In this document: piece by piece, positions 59,065 through 64,000 of the stretch
How positions within the stretch are numbered: position 1 is the stretch's first letter
Layout of the letters: each line of letters opens with the position of its first letter
Origin: an uncultured Prevotellaceae bacterium
GTDB taxonomy: Bacteria; Bacteroidota; Bacteroidia; Bacteroidales; Muribaculaceae
Assembly (NCBI GenBank): GCA_900319525.1
Contig: ONOU01000002.1
Coordinates: forward strand, 186,001 to 250,000
DNA length: 64,000 nucleotides
Direction of reading: 5' to 3'
The notes under the pieces: generated by a model
The model's database searches: none
Told to the model about the DNA's origin: nothing
Seen by the model: only the letters and a program-made list of their open reading frames with translations
Position numbers and translations under genes: made by a program

Positions 59065-59913
59065 ATGATATTCGACAGAAACGAGCAGAAAGCAGTAGTT
59101 GCACTCCTGGGTGCTGGCAGTATGGGAACCGCCATTGTGCGCCGCATCGGCGCAGGCAAGAAGATCCTCTTGGGCGACATCAGCGAGAAAGCCCTGGAAC
59201 GCGTCGGTGAGGACTTCAGCCGCTGTGGTTACGACGTTGACACTTTACAGGTGAACGCCCTGCATAAAGAAAGCGTTGAGGCATTCGCACGCAGGGCTGC
59301 AGAACTGGGCCCCGTGATGTATTTCATCGACACCGCAGGAGCATCGCCCAATCAGGCCAACCCTGAGCACATCGTGGATCTCGACATGGTGGGTACGGGC
59401 TATGCCGTGGACGCTTTTGGCAAAGTCATGGCCGAGGGGGGTGCCGGGCTCATCATCTCCAGCCAGGCGGCCTATATGTATCCCATTCCCAACGACATTG
59501 AGCTTCAACTGGTCAACACACCGACCGAAGAGTTGAAGAATGTGAAGTTCATCCAAGAGGTGGCCATGCAGAACAGCGGTCTCGCCTACATGATTGCCAA
59601 GCGCCTGAACCACCTGCAGGCTCAGCGTGCTGCCGCAACTTCATGGAACAAGCGTCGTGCCCGCATCAACACCATTTCGCCTGGTGTCATCGTTACTCCC
59701 CTGGCTTACGATGAATTCCGAGCAAGCGGTGAAGGCTATCAGGCCATGATCGATGCATCTGCCGCACGCCGCACAGGCACCAGCGACGAGATTGCCGAAG
59801 CAGCAGCCTTCTTGCTTGGAGAGCATGCGCGTTTCATCACCGGCACCGACCTGCTCATCGACGGCGGCGTCATCGCAAGCATCCGCACCGGTGAATTCAA
59901 GTTGTTGGAATGA
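59065..59913 (+). CDS. short-chain dehydrogenase/reductase (SDR)
   Basis: The protein has 282 residues with the nucleotide site VALLGAGSMGTAIVRR, an unusual GxGxxG start for SDRs, and the active-site Tyr-x3-Lys in AYMIAKRLNHLQAQ. The end has the SDR tail motif ARINTISPGVIVTPLAY and HARFITGTDLLIDGG. It would oxidise or reduce an alcohol or ketone with NAD(P). Together with the acetyltransferase and the AraC regulator it forms a small regulated unit, now disturbed by the prophage. Confidence 0.9.
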   Translation: MIFDRNEQKAVVALLGAGSMGTAIVRRIGAGKKILLGDISEKALERVGEDFSRCGYDVDTLQVNALHKESVEAFARRAAELGPVMYFIDTAGASPNQANPEHIVDLDMVGTGYAVDAFGKVMAEGGAGLIISSQAAYMYPIPNDIELQLVNTPTEELKNVKFIQEVAMQNSGLAYMIAKRLNHLQAQRAAATSWNKRRARINTISPGVIVTPLAYDEFRASGEGYQAMIDASAARRTGTSDEIAEAAAFLLGEHARFITGTDLLIDGGVIASIRTGEFKLLE

Positions 59914-59919
59914 ATTCAT

Positions 59920-59948
59920 AATACCACCTGCCGTTGTCATGTCATGCA
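59920..59948 (+). repeat. 29-bp direct repeat, copy 1
   Basis: Twenty-nine bases here, starting AATACCACCTGCCG, are identical to 61838-61866 inside the integrase gene, where they encode the catalytic-region residues IPPAVVMSC. This copy is outside any gene, 7 bases after the SDR stop. It may be an attachment site or a relic of an older integrase copy. Confidence 0.8.
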
Positions 59949-60054
59949 AAAACATCACCAGCGTGTGCATCATCAACGGGAATCTTTTGAAGAGGAATAC
60001 CGCAAACATTTGCAGAATGCCGGAATAGAATGGAATGACTACCGCCTGACGTGA
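59944..60054 (+). pseudogene. remnant of an IS200/REP-type tyrosine transposase, C-terminal end
   Basis: The frame reads MQKHHQRVHHQRESFEEEYR and ends LQNAGIEWNDYRLT before TGA. The pattern HH, then SFEEEY, then a GIEW/D ending is typical of the last 40 residues of Y1 (REP-associated) transposases in Bacteroidales. The rest of the gene is missing, cut at the 29-bp repeat. REP-like hairpins follow directly, in agreement with this reading. Confidence 0.45.
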
Positions 60055-60091
60055 ATGGCCCTCGACGAGGCCCGTCTGCGGTTTGCCTTAT

Positions 60092-60160
60092 ACCCCACGC
60101 CACACGAGGCCTACGGCCTGTGCGCCGTGGGGTCACCTCAAGTTCAAGGCCGCTGGCCTT
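60092..60160 (+). repeat. REP-like palindromic hairpins
   Basis: ACCCCACG (60092-60099) pairs with CGTGGGGT (60126-60133) around an inner GC-rich stem (AGGCC with GGCCT). AAGGCC-GCT-GGCCTT follows at 60146-60160. They lie just after a transposase remnant of the REP-associated type. They could be a repetitive extragenic palindrome unit. Confidence 0.5.
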
Positions 60161-60259
60161 GCTGTGTCCTTCGACCACACCGCCCCCACCTTTTATCGGG
60201 TGAGCCGGAATTAATCCTTAACGTCACGATTTAACATTCGGGGGGTACCGAGCGGAAAT

Positions 60260-60294
60260 AAAAATAAGCGGCTGAAAATCAGTCGCTTATTTTT
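60260..60294. terminator. bidirectional terminator
   Basis: AAAAATAAGCG and CGCTTATTTTT form a perfect 11-bp stem, extended inward by CTGA with TCAG. It is U-rich on both sides and works in either direction. It isolates the integrase module from the SDR side. Confidence 0.85.
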
Positions 60295-60428
60295 GAATTG
60301 TGGAGCATAGCGCTTTCTGGAGCAATATGGTCCGACACGCATAGAGTCGTTAATGTTCGGATTGTCAGTTGCTTAGATCGAGCTATCGATTCTTGACATA
60401 TCGATAAAAACCCTGTTATCCCGTAAAA

Positions 60429-60450
60429 GGGGGGAATCAATGTACCCCCC
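60429..60450. repeat. G6/C6 inverted repeat upstream of the integrase
   Basis: GGGGGG and CCCCCC enclose ten bases. Such sites lie upstream of integrase genes in many integrative elements and may be part of a recombination site, but no crossover core can be proved. The remaining sequence of 60295-60633 shows no gene. Confidence 0.4.
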
Positions 60451-60633
60451 AAAAAGCAACCTTGCGCACCGACGCGACCCCGCGTTTCTTCTTACTCAAA
60501 GTCATACGAATCTGATGCTCACGTCATCGATGGGAACCTGTCGGATGAAGTGGTCGGCATAATGGCGTTATCGTGTCATAAGATGTCTTGTAATGTCTTA
60601 TCGTATCGCGCTAATTTATTGTTACTCAATAAT

Positions 60634-60664
60634 TTGCGTATTATTTTGAGACATTGTAATTTTG
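60634..60664 (+). promoter_or_regulatory. integrase promoter
   Basis: TTG (60634-60636) and TAATTTTG (60657-60664) are 20 bases apart and followed by CAG. The start would be near 60672, 18 bases before the integrase ATG. Confidence 0.65.
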
Positions 60665-60689
60665 CAGAAAATATAAAATTAAAGTTATT

Positions 60690-62048
60690 ATGAAGGAGAT
60701 TAAATTTAATTGCAGGACATTCCTGAACCATCGCGATCAAGTGGTGGTGCGCGTAAGGTGGAACAAAAAGAGGTCTGAGGTCGGTTTCTCTATCGGGTTG
60801 CATGCAGACCCTTCGAAGTGGAACGCCGACTCTCAGAGGCCTGTGCGTGGCTCTACGCATGTTATCGGCCAAAAGAGGATACCGTCGCGTGTCATCAACG
60901 ACCGGATCGATGAGTTCCTTGCAGCTATCAATGAGTCCTTTGTCGAGTTCGGGCTCAAGGATATTATGCCTGGACCAGACGAACTGCGTGAGCTTGTGAA
61001 CGAAAAGGTGGGTCGGGGCGAGGATCTGGAAGAAGAACCACAGGTAAAGCCGCTCAAGGAGATTTTTGACGATTTCCTTGCGTCTGGCAAAAAGGAACGC
61101 GATTGGACGAGCGCAGTGCACTACAAGTATGAGCAGGTGTGGAAACACTTGACTCAGTGTGATCCGACCGTTTCTCTTGAGACCCTTGACAAGGACAAGA
61201 TGCTCGAACTCAAGGATTGGTATGTCAAGAACAATTACAAGAATCGCACAATCACCAAGCAGTTCCGGTTTTTGAAATCGTTCCTTCGCTGGATGAAGGC
61301 CAATGGCTATCCTGTCCACGAGAGTGCGATTGACTGCCAGATTCATTTGACCGTTACCAAGAAAAATGTGACTTTTCTGACGTTCAAGGAGCTGATGCAG
61401 TTTTATCACTATAAGTTCGCGCCCGAGCATAAATATCTGGATAAGGCTCGCGACATGTTCTGCTTCATGGCGTTCACCTCGTTGCGCTATTCAGACCTTG
61501 CTCAGCTCAAAAGGGCCAATATCACCAGCCGTGGCATTGAACTCTATACCAAGAAGACCTCGACTCCAATTACGATACCGATTATTGATTATGCGCGGAA
61601 GATCATGGACAAGTATTCCACCTTCCAGTCATCAGATGGCAGTTTATTCCCGGTGCCGTCAAGCCAGAAGTTGAATGACTATATCAAAATTGCGGCAGAG
61701 CAGGCCGGCATCGATAGGGAAGTCGTCAACACTTACTTCATTGGCACGAAACGGTACGATGAGGTTCATAAGTTCTATGAAATCATTGGTTGCCATGACG
61801 GTCGTCGCACGTTTGTGTGCTGCTCTCTGGCATTTGGAATACCACCTGCCGTTGTCATGTCATGCACGGGGCACAAGGACTATCAGAGCATGAAGCCCTA
61901 CATCGAGGTGGGGAACGATACACAGAAACTTGAACTTGACAAGTGGAACGGGAAAGACACCAAGGTTGACATCATCACTGCTCTTGAGGATCTCGATGCC
62001 GAGAAACTTGAGTTGGTGTATGATTTCGTCAAGTCAATTGCAAGTTGA
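60690..62048 (+). CDS. tyrosine recombinase / integrase
   Basis: The protein has 452 residues with an N-terminal arm-binding part (ADPSKWNADSQRP), a SAM-like core-binding domain and a C-terminal catalytic domain. The first Arg is in FTSLRYSDLAQL, the His-x-x-Arg is HDGRRTF, the His of box III is in CTGHKDYQSM, and the Tyr is in MKPYIEV. All catalytic residues are present. It is the family used by Bacteroidales integrative elements. It lies before an ATPase/TOPRIM pair and is the only recombinase beyond the prophage. Confidence 0.92.
   Translation: MKEIKFNCRTFLNHRDQVVVRVRWNKKRSEVGFSIGLHADPSKWNADSQRPVRGSTHVIGQKRIPSRVINDRIDEFLAAINESFVEFGLKDIMPGPDELRELVNEKVGRGEDLEEEPQVKPLKEIFDDFLASGKKERDWTSAVHYKYEQVWKHLTQCDPTVSLETLDKDKMLELKDWYVKNNYKNRTITKQFRFLKSFLRWMKANGYPVHESAIDCQIHLTVTKKNVTFLTFKELMQFYHYKFAPEHKYLDKARDMFCFMAFTSLRYSDLAQLKRANITSRGIELYTKKTSTPITIPIIDYARKIMDKYSTFQSSDGSLFPVPSSQKLNDYIKIAAEQAGIDREVVNTYFIGTKRYDEVHKFYEIIGCHDGRRTFVCCSLAFGIPPAVVMSCTGHKDYQSMKPYIEVGNDTQKLELDKWNGKDTKVDIITALEDLDAEKLELVYDFVKSIAS
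61838..61866 (+). repeat. 29-bp direct repeat, copy 2 (inside integrase)
   Basis: This copy is identical to 59920-59948 and encodes part of the catalytic domain just before the CTGHKD motif. The integrase frame is intact through it. Distance between the copies is 1918 bp. Confidence 0.8.
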
Positions 62049-62085
62049 TACAAATACCTGATGTTGTGAAGAGAAGAATTTGTAG

Positions 62086-62110
62086 AAAACGCAACGATTT
62101 GTTGCGTTTT
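62086..62110 (+). terminator. integrase terminator
   Basis: AAAACGCAAC and GTTGCGTTTT form a perfect 10-bp stem with a 5-base loop followed by CTTTT. It lies 37 bases after the integrase stop codon. Confidence 0.9.
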
Positions 62111-62113
62111 CTT

Positions 62114-62143
62114 TTGAAAATAGCAAAAAATAGGCTATTTTTG
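62114..62143 (+). promoter_or_regulatory. consensus promoter of the ATPase/TOPRIM operon
   Basis: TTG (62114-62116) and TATTTTTG (62136-62143) are separated by exactly 19 bases, with a start near 62150 and the ATPase ATG at 62171. The pair thus has its own promoter, independent of the integrase. Confidence 0.8.
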
Positions 62144-62170
62144 CGGTCAAAACGCAAATATTTCGACATT

Positions 62171-63442
62171 ATGAAGATATCGATTAAGAAAATCAAGGTT
62201 GGCGGAATCACCAATATTAAGGATGTTGAGATTCCCATGGAGAAGTTGACGGCCCTTGTCGCTCCCAACAATTATGGTAAGAGCAACTTCCTTGTCGCCA
62301 TCGAGTTCGCTGTGCAGTTCATGGCGGCTCAGAGCGATACCAGGCTCAAGATGATGTCAACGCGCAACGTGATACCCATCAATAAGTCAATGGAGGATGC
62401 TCCCTTCTCGTTTGAGATGGAGGGCTGCACGGGTGACACGGAGTTTGTTTATGGCTTTTCGTTTGAGTGGGCCAGGACAAACGGTAAAGATCAAGGGAGT
62501 AGGGTGGTGAGCGAGACCCTGAAATTGAAACAGGCCACAGAACTGAAGTATAAGGCATATATCAAGCGTGAGGCTACTGAACTCGCGTATATCATTGCCA
62601 CGCCTAAGGGACGCTGCAACAAAGCGGTTCTGGTTGATCGCGGCACCCTTGTCATGGACAAACTGTTGAACATGGATGGGCTGTTCTATCTGGACCTGGT
62701 TAAGGCCATAAGGTCGATGAACGTCAAGCGAGTGAATACGCTGGACAACCCGGATGGTATTTTCAGTTCACCGTATCCTGCCTCGGGCTCTGGAGGGTAC
62801 AGTGTGTCATTTCCCAAACCTGGCGAAATCGGCTTCTTCATCAACAGCCTCCGCCAACTTGATGTGGACAAGTATGAGTTGCTGAAGAACACCATCGTTG
62901 ACCTGTTGCCCAACATTGAGGATTTTGAGCCTGTTCAGGTGGACCTGTCTCCGAAGACTGATGTGCCATTCCAACTCTCAAATACATACTTTGATATCCG
63001 TGTCAAGGAACGCTACAATAACCAGTACACCAGCATCAACAATGTGTCAACCGGCAGCAAGAAAATCTTGTTTGTCTTGACCATGTCGTTGGCAGCCAGC
63101 CTTAACCATGTAGACCTGCTCATGTTCGAGGAATTGGAAAACTCTGTACATCCACGACTGTTGCAAAATCTGCTACAAGTCGTTACCGAACTTGCGGGTA
63201 ATACCAAGGTCATCACAACGAGTCATTCTCCCTATTTGGTCAAGTATCTGTCGCCGAGCAATATCCAGTTGGGCCTGCCCACACATTCAGGTGTTGCTGA
63301 GTTCAAGTCCATCAAGCCCAGCAAGGTCAATAAGGTGTTGCGTCAGGCGTCAGCCGAGGAAGTGTCTATCGGTGAATACCTGTTCGACATGATGCTTGAT
63401 GCCGAGGCTGACGATGAGATGTTGAACGAATATTTTGCGTGA
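62171..63442 (+). CDS. ABC/SMC-like AAA ATPase of a candidate defence system
   Basis: From the ATG at 62171 (MKISIKKIKVGGITNIKDVE) the protein has 423 residues. Walker A is APNNYGKSN near residue 33. The C-terminal half has SLAASLNHVDLLMFEELENS with VHPRLLQNLL (Walker B and D-loop) and a VITTSHSPYLVKYL switch. This is the AAA_21/OLD-type layout, and there is no TOPRIM domain in the same protein. The frame upstream to 62045 is part of the terminator and promoter. It is followed 4 bases later by a TOPRIM-like gene. Such pairs act as phage sensors and effectors in several known systems. Confidence 0.85.
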   Translation: MKISIKKIKVGGITNIKDVEIPMEKLTALVAPNNYGKSNFLVAIEFAVQFMAAQSDTRLKMMSTRNVIPINKSMEDAPFSFEMEGCTGDTEFVYGFSFEWARTNGKDQGSRVVSETLKLKQATELKYKAYIKREATELAYIIATPKGRCNKAVLVDRGTLVMDKLLNMDGLFYLDLVKAIRSMNVKRVNTLDNPDGIFSSPYPASGSGGYSVSFPKPGEIGFFINSLRQLDVDKYELLKNTIVDLLPNIEDFEPVQVDLSPKTDVPFQLSNTYFDIRVKERYNNQYTSINNVSTGSKKILFVLTMSLAASLNHVDLLMFEELENSVHPRLLQNLLQVVTELAGNTKVITTSHSPYLVKYLSPSNIQLGLPTHSGVAEFKSIKPSKVNKVLRQASAEEVSIGEYLFDMMLDAEADDEMLNEYFA

Positions 63443-63446
63443 AGAT

Positions 63447-64000
63447 ATGAAGAAGACTGGACCGAATAAGCCACATGTGGTAATCTTTGTTGAAGGCGAC
63501 ACCGATAAGATCTTCTTTGACCACCTCATTCAGTTCTATCGTGAGCATTCGACAACCGAGGTCGTCTCATGCGAAGTGAGGAACCTGCGCGGTGTATCAC
63601 GCTACACCAATAAGATCGTGGGCAAACTCCAAAACGACATTTGCCCGAAAGCATTGAAGAAAGGCATGGCGGTGACAGCGGTATGTTGCAGTTATGATAC
63701 CGATGTGTTTGAGTATGCCGAGCGTCCCGTGGTTGACTGGAACAAGGTTGAGCGAGAAGTCAAGAAACTTGGTATCAGTGAGTTCTGCCACGTCAGGGTA
63801 GAGCAGATGATGGAAGATTGGCTTCTGGATGACCTTGCAGGCATTTGTGCGTTCCTCAAATTGAAGAAGGCACCCATTCCGTTGGCAGGTGGAACTGGAT
63901 ACCAAAAGATGCAGACCCTCTTCAAGCGGGCTAACAAGATTTATCTGAAGGGCAACAGCATTGCACCAATGATGGCCTCAATCGACATGAGCGTGATCAG
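63447..64000 (+). CDS. TOPRIM-like effector protein, N-terminal part (runs past window end)
   Basis: The gene starts at ATG 63447, 4 bases after the ATPase stop, and is open to the last base (184 residues seen). VVIFVEGDTDKIFFDHLI has the Glu-Gly-x-x-Asp start of a TOPRIM fold. AVCCSYDTDVFEY supplies the Asp-x-Asp motif. A further acidic cluster is RVEQMMEDWLLDDLAGI. This fits DUF4276-type or RloB/AriB-like proteins, which act as nucleases when released or activated by a partner ATPase. The exact family cannot be settled from this part. Confidence 0.8.
   Translation, partial: MKKTGPNKPHVVIFVEGDTDKIFFDHLIQFYREHSTTEVVSCEVRNLRGVSRYTNKIVGKLQNDICPKALKKGMAVTAVCCSYDTDVFEYAERPVVDWNKVEREVKKLGISEFCHVRVEQMMEDWLLDDLAGICAFLKLKKAPIPLAGGTGYQKMQTLFKRANKIYLKGNSIAPMMASIDMSVI

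Noticed and set aside
1-64000. tRNA or rRNA genes
   Set aside because: No cloverleaf with the conserved TTC arm or rRNA-like stretch was seen on either strand.

Overview
The window is Bacteroidales DNA, most like Prevotellaceae or Muribaculaceae. The signs are a SusC/SusD glycan locus with lipoprotein signals of the SC(S/N/D/E) type, near absence of Shine-Dalgarno sites, and repeated promoters of the Bacteroidetes form TTG-N19-TANNTTTG. It has four blocks: a polysaccharide utilisation locus (1-17400), a short host stretch with a toxin-antitoxin pair and an interrupted AraC gene (17401-19141), a complete 38.9 kb Mu-type transposable prophage (19142-58023), and host DNA followed by an integrase-linked ATPase/TOPRIM module (58024-64000, cut by the window end).

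The utilisation locus runs rightward as susC (3' end only), susD, two TIG-domain surface glycan-binding lipoproteins, a terminator, a small lipoprotein and a GH26 enzyme. It then converges with a leftward set: GH5 endoglucanase, SGNH acetylesterase, AraC regulator, GH3 beta-glucosidase and GH31 with a PA14 insert. GH5, GH31-PA14 and GH3 together are the usual kit for xyloglucan, and the esterase suggests an acetylated substrate. The GH26 enzyme adds a possible mannan activity.

The prophage sits inside an AraC-family gene. Joining the two flanks across a CATG duplication restores the frame. Its ends carry inverted repeats and reiterated AAAACGAA motifs. From the right end leftward: a repressor (XRE plus S24) reading right; a leftward early operon with MuA-like transposase, MuB-like ATPase, a second ATPase and Gam; a tail-completion operon; a rightward head operon (small and large terminase, gp36-like, portal, MuF); and a leftward late operon (protease/scaffold, capsid, amidase, overlapping lysis genes, tail tube, tape measure, tail and adhesin genes, DNA adenine methylase). 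No contractile sheath gene is seen, so the particle is probably a siphovirus with Mu-like replication.

The most unusual items are these: a MuF protein that carries an HELGH metallopeptidase-like domain in front and a toxin-like domain behind; a complete promoter-to-terminator antisense RNA unit over the end of that gene; a long-hairpin RNA candidate near the left end; an in-frame amber codon in a tail gene whose frame continues to a TAATG junction; a readable lysogeny switch with face-to-face promoters and a palindromic operator; telomere-like 12-bp iterons; and a two-gene ATPase/TOPRIM candidate defence system beside an integrase gene that shares an exact 29-bp repeat with upstream DNA.
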